Source: an uncultured Eubacteriales bacterium (lineage in GTDB: Bacteria; Bacillota; Clostridia; Oscillospirales; Oscillospiraceae). Taken from it: 50,805 nucleotides of DNA. Each line of letters begins with the position of its first letter. The stretch's first letter is position 1. The notes beneath the pieces were generated by a model. It saw nothing but the letters and a program-made list of their open reading frames with translations, made no database searches and was not told the origin of the DNA. Positions 32,083 to 40,347 of this stretch are shown here, in pieces. Location of the stretch: NCBI GenBank assembly GCA_902492005.1, contig CABUJV010000012.1, positions 1 through 50,805 on the forward strand, in the 5' to 3' direction. The translations under genes and the position numbers were made by a program.

Positions 32083-32669
32083 TCCTCTACCTCTTGTAGA
32101 AACGCATCTCTTGTATACAGTGCATTGAGGACCGGCAGCAGGGCATTGGGGGACAGATGCTCCGGCAGATCCAGTTTTTTCAGCAGCGACCCCCGCCGCT
32201 CCGCCGCTCCCGGCCCGCCGGAGAGCCCCAGCGCAAACAGATCGGCCTTGGTGATGGGCGGGGAGGTTCGGGCGGCGGCGTCCGGTTCGTCCAGAAAGGT
32301 GGCGCCCGCCCTGCGGAGGACGGCCTCCAGCACCGCCGGGGACATGCCCTCCACGCCCAGCTTACCCTCCTTGCCGGGGGCGCGCTTGCGGCGCTCTTTG
32401 CCGGGTACGTCGGGGATGTAGGCGTGCTTCACCCCCTGGGTGGGCAGGGCGCTTTTCAGGCGGCCGCGGATGAGAAAGCCCGCCCCGTCGGAGTCGGTGA
32501 GGACGATCAGCCCCCGGGTCCGGGCCAGACGGCGCAGCAGGGCCACCAGCTCGGCGTTTTGAAACACGCCGAAGCCGGAGGTCTCCAGAATGACCGTGTC
32601 CACCAGCTGGGACAGGGTGTTCTTGTCATAGCGGCCCTCCACCACGATGGCCTCTTGAATGCGGAACAC
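32073..32669 (-). CDS. rnmV: Ribonuclease M5-like Toprim protein
   Basis: A 198-residue protein with an N-terminal Toprim domain: VVEGRYDKNTL carries the catalytic Glu and VLTDSDGAGF the DxD metal site. The C-terminal part (KADLFALGLSG and LPEHLSPNALLPVLNALY) matches the domain that follows Toprim in RNase M5. RNase M5 matures 5S rRNA in Firmicutes. The start is GTG at 32669, supported by GAGGTGGACCC upstream. It lies between holA and recG rather than the classic position beside ksgA. Confidence 0.85.
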   Translation of the reverse strand: MFRIQEAIVVEGRYDKNTLSQLVDTVILETSGFGVFQNAELVALLRRLARTRGLIVLTDSDGAGFLIRGRLKSALPTQGVKHAYIPDVPGKERRKRAPGKEGKLGVEGMSPAVLEAVLRRAGATFLDEPDAAARTSPPITKADLFALGLSGGPGAAERRGSLLKKLDLPEHLSPNALLPVLNALYTRDAFLQEVEEWS

Positions 32670-32682
32670 GGGTCCACCTCCC

Positions 32683-33744
32683 TCACGCAATGCCGGCTTT
32701 CGGCTTTGTGTTGGCCAGCTTCAGCAGCAGCTCGATCAGCAGCTCCTCCCCGTCGGCCCCCGAGACCGATTTCATGGTCAGGTCGGCTTTGGCCGCCTCG
32801 GTCACCGCCATGCGGCACCAGTTCAGATCGAACCGCCGGGCGGCGTCGGTGAGTTTCTGGGCCGGATAGGCCGAGCGCATGGCCCAGAGCTGGGCCACAT
32901 ACCCGCCGCCCTTCCGGCTCTCCAGGGCCAGGCGGGCGGAGTAGAGCTGCCGGAGCTGCCGGCCCAGCACACTCAGGAGCTTGATGGGGGACTCCCCCAT
33001 ATGGAGCAGGTCCCCCAGCACCGAGGCGGCCTTGTCGAAGTCCCCGGCGGCAATGGCGTCGGTCATCTGGAACACCACCGCGTCCAGCTGCGGGGTGGCC
33101 ACGGCGTCGATGTCGGCGCGGGTGACGACCCTGTGGCTGGCGTAGGAGCCGATTTTGCCGATCTCCGAAATGAGCCCGTTCATCAGGTCCCCGCACAGAA
33201 AGATGAGATAGCGGGCCAGTTCGGAGTCGATGTCGTGGTCCAGGGCCCGGAAGCGGCGGCGGACCCAGTCCACCAGGTCCCCCTGCTCCTGCCGGGTAAA
33301 CTTCACGGCGGCGCCCTGCTGCTTGAGGGCGGCGGCCAGCTTGGTCCGGGCGTCGGGCTTGTACTCGATGAGGTCGTAGACGAATACCAGGCACACATAG
33401 TCCGGCAGGTCGGCGAACAGGGCCGTCAGGGCCTCCTTGTCCCCCGCCGGGGCCTTGAACAGGTCGTAATCGTACACCAGCACCATGGTCCTGGGGCTCA
33501 TCATGGGCAGGGCGTCGATCTCCTGGGCCAGCCGTTTCGGGCCGCAGTCCCGGGCCTGCACCGTGTGGAGGTTGAACTCCTCCAGCCCGGCGGGCACCAG
33601 TTTGGCCTTCATCTGGCCCAGGTAATAGTCCCGGAGATAGGCCTCCTCCCCGTGGAATACATACAGCCGGCCGATGGTCCCGGCGGCGATATCCTGCTTG
33701 AGCTGTTTGTAGGCGGCGCTGTCCCCGCTCTGTTTTGGCGGCAT
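32683..33744 (-). CDS. holA: DNA polymerase III delta subunit
   Basis: A 353-residue HolA, the clamp-loader wrench that opens the sliding clamp. The N-terminal GRLYVFHGEEAYLRDYYLGQ block, the VLVYDYDLFKA segment, the central helical lid and the C-terminal collar (ESPIKLLSVLGRQLRQLY) follow the family order. The gene is full length. AAAGGAGAGAGG precedes the ATG. It is co-directional with comEC, 12 bases downstream of it, a common pairing in Firmicutes. Confidence 0.96.
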   Translation of the reverse strand: MPPKQSGDSAAYKQLKQDIAAGTIGRLYVFHGEEAYLRDYYLGQMKAKLVPAGLEEFNLHTVQARDCGPKRLAQEIDALPMMSPRTMVLVYDYDLFKAPAGDKEALTALFADLPDYVCLVFVYDLIEYKPDARTKLAAALKQQGAAVKFTRQEQGDLVDWVRRRFRALDHDIDSELARYLIFLCGDLMNGLISEIGKIGSYASHRVVTRADIDAVATPQLDAVVFQMTDAIAAGDFDKAASVLGDLLHMGESPIKLLSVLGRQLRQLYSARLALESRKGGGYVAQLWAMRSAYPAQKLTDAARRFDLNWCRMAVTEAAKADLTMKSVSGADGEELLIELLLKLANTKPKAGIA

Positions 33745-33756
33745 ATCCTCTCTCCT

Positions 33757-36006
33757 TTAGCCCACCGTAACGGTGATGGTCCCCTGCAGGTCGGTGCGGT
33801 AGACGGCGCAGCCCGCCCCGTCCAGCCGGAGCAGGGTCTCCGGCGACGGGTGTCCATAGGTATTATACCCCACCGAGACCAGGACGGTCTCCGGCGAGAC
33901 GGTATCCAGCAGAAGCTGGGATGTGGCGTTTTTCGAGCCGTGGTGTCCCGCCGCCAGCACATCCACCTGGGGCAGGTCCCCGTACTTCACCAGCCGGGCC
34001 TCGATGTCGGCCCCCATGTCCCCGGTGAACAGGGCGGTGAAGTCCCCTGCCCGGCACAGCAGGGACAAGCCCTCCTCATTGGCCTCCCCCGCTCCCAGCG
34101 GGGCATAGAGGGTCAGCTCGGCGGAGCCGAAGGCCAGCCGGGCGTCCTCCCGCACCAGCCAGACCTGGGTCCCCTTCTCCTCCGCCAGGGCCAGCAGCTC
34201 CTGCCGCAGGGGGGCGTCCGGCTCCACGTCCGGGACGGCCAGCACGTCCACCCGCACCCGCTCCAGCAGTTCGGCCACTCCGTTGGCGTGGTCGGCGTGG
34301 AAGTGGGTCAGCACCAGCAGGTCCAGGGAGTTCCGCCCCCGGTCCCGCAGGTAGTCCGCCGCCAAGTCCCCGGCGTTACCCTCGCTGCCGCCGCAGTCCA
34401 CCAGGGCGGTCCGCGCCCCGCAGCGCAGCAGGATGCTCTGCCCCTGGCCCACGTCCAGGGCGGTCAGGGTGAGCCTGGGCAGGGTATCGGACAGCCGGGT
34501 CAGCACCAGGCAGACGCACAGGGTACACGCGCAGGCGCAGACGGGGACGAGATACCGCCGCTCCCGCCGCCAAGCACAGCACAGCAGGAAAACCCCGTAG
34601 GCAAAGGCCAGCCAGGCCGTCAGATAGGGGCTGGTGAGGGACAGGGAGGCGAAGGGCAGGTCCGCCAAATGCCGGGCCATCCACAGCAGCCAGCGGGCGA
34701 AGGGCGTGACCAGGAGGGCCAGCGCCCCGCCCGCCGCGGGAACGGCCATGCCCAGCGCCGCCGCCGTCAGGCCCAGGGTGAACACCAGCTCCACGCACCA
34801 CAGGCACAGCAGGTTGGACAGCGGGGCGATCAGGGAGACCGAGCCGAACCGCCAGGCCGCCAGGGGCGTGGCGAAGGCCAGGGCCCCGCAGGTACCGGAA
34901 AAGGTGGTCACCAGCAGGCGGACGGCCCTGTTGCGCCAGCGCTTCCAGCCCTTCCGGGCGGGTTTCAGGGCCAGCTTGTCCCACAGGAAGCCCTCCAACC
35001 GCCCGGAAAAGGCCAGCAGCCCGGCCACGGCGGCAAAGGAGAGCTGGAGGCTGACGCTGTGGGCGGCGTAGGGGTTCTGGACCAGCAGCAGGAGCAGGGC
35101 AAGGGCTAGGCTGGTGGGCGGGTCGGCCTCCCGGCCCAGCAGCGGGGCCAGGAGCAGCAGCCCCTGCATCACCACCGCCCGTACCACCGAGGGGGAGCCC
35201 CCCACCGCCAGAGCGTAAAAGGCCAGCAGCGGCAGGGCCAGCAGGGCGGTGCGGCGGCGGTTCCGCCCCAGCAGCTGCACGGCCGTCCACACCAGAAAGG
35301 AGATGTGCAGGCCGGAGACCGCCACGGTGTGGGCCAGCCCGGCGCGCTGGAGGGCCCCGTAGTCCGCGCTGGACAGTCCGGTCTTGTCGCCGGTGAGAAG
35401 GGCGCGGATCAGGGGCGACACCTCGTCCGGAAAGAGGCGCTCCACCGTCCGCTTGAGCCCGCCGGCCCACTGGGCGGGCCAGTACCGGAGGGGCACCCGG
35501 GCCGGGCGGTCCACCGCCAGCGCCTCCCCATTGGCATAGGCCCGCAGGAAGACGCCCCGGGCGGGGTAGGTCTCGTCGGCCGCGCCCCGGACCCAATCCG
35601 CCGGACGGAACCAGGCGGTGAAGCTCAGCCCGTCGCCGGGGGAGAGCCAGACATAATTCTCGTCCGCGTAGAGGAGGGCCTTCGCGCCGGGACCCGACGG
35701 GGTATGGACCCGGACGGTGACCGAAACACCGTGGGCGGTCTCCCGGGGCCAGTCCTCCACCGTGGCGGAGACCTCCGCCCAGGTGTTCTCCAAGGCCCGG
35801 GCGGGGGCGCGGACAAGGGCGTCATAGCCTTGGCACCACAGAAAACCAGCCGCCAGGCCCAGGCAGACCAGTCCGGCCCGCAGCGCCCGGTTCTCCCGCC
35901 GCCGCAGGGCGGCGGGCAGGGCCAGTAGCGCCAGCGCAGCCGCGCCGTGCAGCAGGGCAAAGACCGCCGCGGCGAAGGCAGCCGAGAAGCAGAAGAGCTT
36001 ACGCAT
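33757..36006 (-). CDS. comEC: ComEC/Rec2 DNA-uptake channel protein
   Basis: About 749 residues. N-terminal helices and the DUF4131/OB-like region (to about 220) precede the multi-helix competence domain (AGLAHTVAVSGLHISFLVW onward). A C-terminal metallo-beta-lactamase-like domain has LTHFHADHANGVAELL and GHHGSKNATS. ComEC transports single-stranded DNA across the membrane during transformation. The chosen ATG at 36006 (MRKLFCFSAAFAAAV) overlaps the XRE-type gene. No other late competence genes are in the window, so competence itself is not shown. Confidence 0.95.
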   Translation of the reverse strand: MRKLFCFSAAFAAAVFALLHGAAALALLALPAALRRRENRALRAGLVCLGLAAGFLWCQGYDALVRAPARALENTWAEVSATVEDWPRETAHGVSVTVRVHTPSGPGAKALLYADENYVWLSPGDGLSFTAWFRPADWVRGAADETYPARGVFLRAYANGEALAVDRPARVPLRYWPAQWAGGLKRTVERLFPDEVSPLIRALLTGDKTGLSSADYGALQRAGLAHTVAVSGLHISFLVWTAVQLLGRNRRRTALLALPLLAFYALAVGGSPSVVRAVVMQGLLLLAPLLGREADPPTSLALALLLLLVQNPYAAHSVSLQLSFAAVAGLLAFSGRLEGFLWDKLALKPARKGWKRWRNRAVRLLVTTFSGTCGALAFATPLAAWRFGSVSLIAPLSNLLCLWCVELVFTLGLTAAALGMAVPAAGGALALLVTPFARWLLWMARHLADLPFASLSLTSPYLTAWLAFAYGVFLLCCAWRRERRYLVPVCACACTLCVCLVLTRLSDTLPRLTLTALDVGQGQSILLRCGARTALVDCGGSEGNAGDLAADYLRDRGRNSLDLLVLTHFHADHANGVAELLERVRVDVLAVPDVEPDAPLRQELLALAEEKGTQVWLVREDARLAFGSAELTLYAPLGAGEANEEGLSLLCRAGDFTALFTGDMGADIEARLVKYGDLPQVDVLAAGHHGSKNATSQLLLDTVSPETVLVSVGYNTYGHPSPETLLRLDGAGCAVYRTDLQGTITVTVG

Positions 36007-36217
36007 GGGGCGGCGCCGGGTCATCCGTCCGGCCCAGAAGGTAGTCGGTGCTCGTCCGGTAATACTCCGCCAGCTTTATGACGGCCCAGACCGGGATCTC
36101 ACGTCCACCCAATTCATACCGCCGGTATACGCTGCGGTGCATATTCAAATAGTCGGCGATCTCCTGCTGTGTTTTGTCGCCGTCCTCTCGTAAGTCTCTG
36201 ATTCGATGGAAATACAT
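35999..36217 (-). CDS. XRE-family HTH regulator upstream of comEC
   Basis: A 72-residue Cro/C1-type helix-turn-helix protein: TQQEIADYLNMHRSVYRRYE forms the HTH, followed by YYRTSTDYLLGRTDD, typical of small Firmicute XRE proteins. It has its own promoter and a 22-bp palindrome in its leader. Its 3' end overlaps the comEC start by eight bases, so it may control comEC as well as itself. Confidence 0.88.
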   Translation of the reverse strand: MYFHRIRDLREDGDKTQQEIADYLNMHRSVYRRYELGGREIPVWAVIKLAEYYRTSTDYLLGRTDDPAPPHA

Positions 36218-36233
36218 CCGATCACCTCAAAGA

Positions 36234-36255
36234 AATGCTACCAAATGGTATCATT
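36234..36255. promoter_or_regulatory. Palindromic operator candidate for the XRE regulator
   Basis: AATGCTACCAA and ATGGTATCATT form a 22-base inverted repeat with 9 of 11 positions paired. It lies between the predicted promoter and the start codon of the XRE-type gene, suiting autoregulation of the regulator-comEC unit. Confidence 0.55.
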
Positions 36256-36284
36256 CCCAAGAGGATATGGCTCCATACGGAGTC

Positions 36285-36313
36285 ATTGTATCAAATTTAA
36301 AACGAGGGTGCAA
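36285..36313 (-). promoter_or_regulatory. Sigma-A promoter of the XRE-comEC unit
   Basis: Minus-strand TTGCAC (36308-36313) and TACAAT (36285-36290), 17 bases apart. Confidence 0.7.
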
Positions 36314-36350
36314 CGGCCTCCCTCTTCTGGAAAAGGGGCGAAAAAAGCGC

Positions 36351-36384
36351 CAGGGAAGGGGGCTTTCTTTTCCCCCCTTCCCTG
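36351..36384 (-). terminator. Terminator of the alaS-HIT unit
   Basis: A 12-bp stem (36351-36362 with 36373-36384) lies 75 bases past the HIT gene and exits on the minus strand into GCGCTTTTTTCG. Confidence 0.8.
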
Positions 36385-36458
36385 GGCTCAAGTTCTTACA
36401 ATCCCCCATTGGGGAGGGTCTGCGCTTCCCCCGGACGGGCGCGGAACACGCCGATGCC

Positions 36459-36797
36459 TCAGCCCGGCGGCCAAGTCATATCCCGTCCCGCCAGCACATG
36501 GAAGTGCAGGTGATGGACGGACTGACCCGCCTGCTCGCCGCAGTTGGACACCACCCGGAAGCTCTCGATGCCCAGCTCCCCGGCCAGCCTGGAGATGATC
36601 TGGAAGATATGGCCCACCACGGCGGCGTTCTCCGGCCCGATCTCCCCGCAGGAGCCGATGTGCTCCTTGGGGATTACCAGGAAATGGGTGGGGGCCTGCG
36701 GGTCGATGTCGTAGAAGGCGTAGCACAGCTCGTCCTCATAGACCTTGGACGAGGGGATCTCCCCCGCGATGATCTTGCAAAACAGGCAGTCGCTCAT
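36459..36797 (-). CDS. HIT-family nucleotide hydrolase
   Basis: A 112-residue HIT protein. The start CLFCKIIAGEIPSSKVYED and the histidine-triad loop HHLHFHVLAGRDM are typical of the Hint/PKCI branch, which removes AMP or lysyl groups from phosphoramidates. It follows alaS by 14 bases with AAAGGAGG before its ATG. Pairing with an aminoacyl-tRNA synthetase is suggestive, because Hint enzymes can hydrolyse aminoacyl-adenylates; that link is inference. Confidence 0.95.
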   Translation of the reverse strand: MSDCLFCKIIAGEIPSSKVYEDELCYAFYDIDPQAPTHFLVIPKEHIGSCGEIGPENAAVVGHIFQIISRLAGELGIESFRVVSNCGEQAGQSVHHLHFHVLAGRDMTWPPG

Positions 36798-36811
36798 GGA
36801 AAAACCTCCTT

Positions 36812-39481
36812 TTATAGTCCCAGCTTGGCGTGGACAAAATTGTCCACAGAGGCCAGCGCGTCGTCCAGCTTGAGCACATCGGCGCCGCCGCCCATGGCGG
36901 AGTCGGGCCTGCCGCCACCCTTGCCGCCGCAGATGGCCGTAACGGACTTGATAATGTCGCCGGCCCTGACGCCCTTGGCCACAGCCTCCTTGCCGCAGAC
37001 GGCCAAGAAGGTGATCTTCCCCTCCCGCACGGCGGAGAGCACGGCCACCACGGTCTGGTCCTTGTCCCGCAGGAAATCGCCCATCTTGCGCAGCCGGTCG
37101 GGGTCGGCGTCGCCCAGGGTAGCGGTGACAACTTTCAGCCCGCCCACACTCTTGGCCCCCATGAGGAAGCTGGCCGCTTCTCCCACGGCCTCCTTGGCCT
37201 TAAAGCTCTCCACCGCGTGGCGCATCTCCTTGAGCTCGTCCATGTTCTGCCTGGCCTTCTCCCGCAGCTCACCGGGCTTGGCCTTCAGGATGGCCGCCGC
37301 TTCGAACAGCATCTCCTGGTTGCGGTTCATCACGTCCAGGGACACCAGGCCGGTGGTGGCTTCGATCCGGCGCACGCCGCTGGCCACGGAAAACTCGCTG
37401 GTGATGTGGAACACGCCCACCTTGGCGGTGTTGTCCAGATGGGTGCCGCCGCAGAACTCCACGGAGTAGCCGCCGCCCATGTCCACTACCCGGACGGTGT
37501 CGCCGTACTTCTCGCCGAACAGGGCGATGGCGCCCTTTTTCTTGGCCTCCTCGATGGGCAGCACGTCGGTGTGGATGTCGTAGCCCTCCAGCACCGCCTC
37601 GTTGACCATGGCGTTGACCCGGCTCAGCTCCTCCGCCGTCATGGCGGAGAAGTGGGTGAAGTCGAAGCGCAGCCGGTCGGGCTCCACCAGGGAGCCGGCC
37701 TGCTGGACGTGGTCGCCCAGCACGGTGCGCAGAGCCTTGTCCAGCAGGTGGGTAGCTGAGTGGGCGCGCATGACGGCCTTGCGGCGGGGCACGTCGATGG
37801 CAGCGGCGACGGTATCCCCCACCTTCAGCTCGCCCGAGGCCATCCTGCCGTAGTGCATATACTTGCCGCCCTTGTTCTTCTGGACGTCGCAGACCTCAAA
37901 GACAGCGCCGCCGCAGGTGATGGCGCCGTGATCGGCCACCTGGCCGCCCATCTCGGCGTAGAAAGGGGTCTGATCCAGCACCAGGATGGCCTCGGCACCG
38001 GCGGCCACTTCGTCCCGGAGCTCCTCTTCCGCCACAATGGCCAGCACCTCGGCCTGGGCCTGGGTGTGCTCGTAGCCCACGAACCGGGTCTCGGGCATGT
38101 CCTTGCCGAACTCGATGCCGGCCCAGCCCAGGTCGCCCAGGGCCTCCCGGGCCTTCCGGGCCCGCTCCTTCTGCTCCTGCATCAGCTTCCGGAAGCCCGT
38201 CTGGTCCACGGTCATGCCCTGCTCGGCCACCATTTCGATGGTCAGGTCGATGGGGAACCCATAGGTGTCGTACAGCTTGAAGGCGTCGGCTCCGGAGAAC
38301 ACCGTCTCCCCCTTGGCCTTGTGCCCGGCCAGCAGGTCGCTGAAGATCTTCATGCCGCCGTCGATGGTACGGGCGAAGTTCTCCTCCTCGGTCCGGATGA
38401 CCTTAGTGATATACTCCTGCCGCTCCCGCAGCTCGGGATAGTGGCCCTCGTTCTCGTAGATGACGGTGTCGCACACCTCGTACAGGAAGGGCTCGTTGAC
38501 ACCCAGCAGCTTGCCGTGGCGGGCGGCCCGGCGCAGCAGGCGGCGCAAGACGTAGCCCCGGCCCTCGTTGGAGGGGAGCACGCCGTCGCAGATCATGAAG
38601 GTGGCCGAGCGGATGTGGTCGGTGATGACCCGCAGGGAGACATCCCGATCATGGCTCTCGCCGTAGTGGGCGTGCGTGATCTCGCTGACCTTGTGGGTGA
38701 TGTTCATAACGGTGTCCACGTCGAAGAGGGAGTCCACGTCCTGGCACACCACCGCCAGGCGCTCCAGACCCATGCCGGTGTCGATGTTCTTCTGCTTGAG
38801 CTCGGTGTAGTGGCCCTCGCCGTCGTTGTCAAACTGGGAGAAGACCACGTTCCAGACCTCGATATACCGGTCGCACTCGCAGCCCACCGTGCAGCCCGGC
38901 TTGCCGCAGCCGTATTTCTCGCCCCGGTCGTAATAGATCTCGGAGCAGGGGCCGCAGGGGCCGGAGCCGTGCTCCCAGAAGTTGTCCTCCTTGCCGAACT
39001 TGAAGATGCGCCCGGCGGGGATGCCAATCTCCTCGTTCCAGATCCGGAAGGCCTCGTCGTCGGCGGGGGTGGTCTCATTGCCGGCGAAGACGGAGGGGTA
39101 CAGCCGGTCCGGATCCAGGCCCACCCACTCGGGGGAGGTCAGGAACTCCCAAGCCCAGTGGATGGCGTCCTTTTTGAAGTAGTCGCCGAAGGAGAAGTTG
39201 CCTAGCATCTCGAAATAGGTGCCGTGGCGGGCGGTATGGCCGATGTTGTCGATGTCGCCGGTGCGGATGCACTTCTGGCAGGTAGTCACCCGATGGCGGG
39301 GGGGCTCCTGCTCGCCGGTGAACCAGGGCTTCATGGGGGCCATGCCGGAGTTGATGAGGAGAAGGGACGCGTCGTTCTGGGGAATCAGGGAAAAGCTGGG
39401 CAGGCGCAGATGGCCTTTGGTCTCAAAAAAGCTGAGGAACATCTCGCGCAGCTCGTTGAGGCCGTACTTCCTGGTGGGCAT
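36812..39481 (-). CDS. alaS: Alanyl-tRNA synthetase
   Basis: An 889-residue AlaRS. The class II catalytic core contains FFETKGHLRLPSFSLIP and the ARHGTYFEMLGNFSFGDYF block. The editing domain has HSATHLLDKAL and CGGTHLDNT with the zinc-binding Cys/His set, and the C-terminal oligomerisation domain ends GGKGGGRPDSAMGGG. It is full length and intact. Expression is predicted to depend on tRNA-Ala charging through the T-box leader upstream. Confidence 0.99.
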   Translation of the reverse strand: MPTRKYGLNELREMFLSFFETKGHLRLPSFSLIPQNDASLLLINSGMAPMKPWFTGEQEPPRHRVTTCQKCIRTGDIDNIGHTARHGTYFEMLGNFSFGDYFKKDAIHWAWEFLTSPEWVGLDPDRLYPSVFAGNETTPADDEAFRIWNEEIGIPAGRIFKFGKEDNFWEHGSGPCGPCSEIYYDRGEKYGCGKPGCTVGCECDRYIEVWNVVFSQFDNDGEGHYTELKQKNIDTGMGLERLAVVCQDVDSLFDVDTVMNITHKVSEITHAHYGESHDRDVSLRVITDHIRSATFMICDGVLPSNEGRGYVLRRLLRRAARHGKLLGVNEPFLYEVCDTVIYENEGHYPELRERQEYITKVIRTEEENFARTIDGGMKIFSDLLAGHKAKGETVFSGADAFKLYDTYGFPIDLTIEMVAEQGMTVDQTGFRKLMQEQKERARKAREALGDLGWAGIEFGKDMPETRFVGYEHTQAQAEVLAIVAEEELRDEVAAGAEAILVLDQTPFYAEMGGQVADHGAITCGGAVFEVCDVQKNKGGKYMHYGRMASGELKVGDTVAAAIDVPRRKAVMRAHSATHLLDKALRTVLGDHVQQAGSLVEPDRLRFDFTHFSAMTAEELSRVNAMVNEAVLEGYDIHTDVLPIEEAKKKGAIALFGEKYGDTVRVVDMGGGYSVEFCGGTHLDNTAKVGVFHITSEFSVASGVRRIEATTGLVSLDVMNRNQEMLFEAAAILKAKPGELREKARQNMDELKEMRHAVESFKAKEAVGEAASFLMGAKSVGGLKVVTATLGDADPDRLRKMGDFLRDKDQTVVAVLSAVREGKITFLAVCGKEAVAKGVRAGDIIKSVTAICGGKGGGRPDSAMGGGADVLKLDDALASVDNFVHAKLGL

Positions 39482-39500
39482 GGGAATTACCTCCGATACA

Positions 39501-39735
39501 AAAAATAAAGCCCCGCCCCGGTTAGGGGCGGAGCAAGTCTACTCCACGGTACCACCCTAATCAATGCCCCGCGCCAGACGCCGGGCATATCTCAGTCATC
39601 CGGTAACGGGGATGGGGCGTCCCGTTCGTCGCGGGCGGCTCGGAAGTGGCGCGGACACCCGTGTCGCAGAGGGCTCGCACCGTCCCCTCTCGCTCCATGC
39701 GGCGTGGTATCCTTGGCTCCGTCATTGCCGTTAGC
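39501..39735 (-). promoter_or_regulatory. T-box riboswitch leader of alaS
   Basis: The minus-strand leader contains the T-box core AGGGTGGTACCGTGG (39544-39558 region), followed by a terminator hairpin (39510-39534) with an exit run TTTATTTTTT. Uncharged tRNA-Ala should pair with the T-box bulge and favour the antiterminator. A long structured stem I region lies at about 39600-39735. I could not place the alanine specifier codon with confidence. Confidence 0.92.
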
Positions 39736-39739
39736 TCCC

Positions 39740-40270
39740 TTAGTTTATCACATTTTCCGCCGTTGTCAACCGTCTTTTCGGCAGGATGGACCCCAAAACG
39801 AACAGCAGCGGCGGCAGCAGCCCGGCCAAGCCCATGGCAAGATACCATGCCGGCTGCCACAGCGGCTCGGTCGCCAGCCGGAGCAGGGTCAGCAGCATGA
39901 GAAAAAAGGACGGAGTGGCAAATAGGCCGGTGGACAGCAGCATCCACATTCCAACCTCGCTCTGAGGCGTCAGGGTCATCAGTCCCCAGCCGGTCAGGGC
40001 CCAGACCCAGGCCGTCAGAGCGGGCAGCAGCACCGCCCGCACCCCTTCCCCGGGTGTGGGGCGGGACCAGCCCTGCCCCCGGGCTGTGATCCAGCCCGCC
40101 GGGACATAGAGGGCCAGCATGACCCCCAGCAGCGCCCATGCCGTCCGGCCCTCCACGTCTGCGTCCAGGGCGCCCAGGGCCAGCAGCAGCAGGAGACTGA
40201 CCACCGTCACCACCATGTGCCCCGCGAAAAACCAGCAGGCCCGGCCTCTGGCCGTGACACGTCCTTCCAT
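39740..40270 (-). CDS. Integral membrane protein of unknown function
   Basis: A 176-residue protein with about five hydrophobic segments: near residues 16-35 (VVTVVSLLLLLALGAL), 45-60, 80-100, 108-130 and 142-162. No family motif is recognised. The ATG has AAGGTGATCGC upstream. The gene ends within the alaS promoter, so its transcript probably runs into the T-box region. A short AT-rich gap separates it from the CAP/SLH gene; both may share a transcript. Function unknown. Confidence 0.7.
   Translation of the reverse strand: MEGRVTARGRACWFFAGHMVVTVVSLLLLLALGALDADVEGRTAWALLGVMLALYVPAGWITARGQGWSRPTPGEGVRAVLLPALTAWVWALTGWGLMTLTPQSEVGMWMLLSTGLFATPSFFLMLLTLLRLATEPLWQPAWYLAMGLAGLLPPLLFVLGSILPKRRLTTAENVIN
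39742..39769 (-). promoter_or_regulatory. Sigma-A promoter of alaS inside the preceding gene
   Basis: Minus-strand TTGACA (39764-39769) and TAAACT (39742-39747) with a 16-base spacer. Both elements lie within the last codons of the upstream membrane-protein gene. Confidence 0.75.
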
Positions 40271-40347
40271 GCGATCACCTTCCTGGACTCAAGATAGCAC
40301 AGTTTCATCCGAATATCAATATATTTTTATTGAAATTCGGTAAACTC

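Noticed and set aside
29851..32421. An 856-codon open frame on the plus strand
   Set aside because: It is the antisense shadow of recG and the RNase M5-like gene; its composition is that of complementary high-GC codons.
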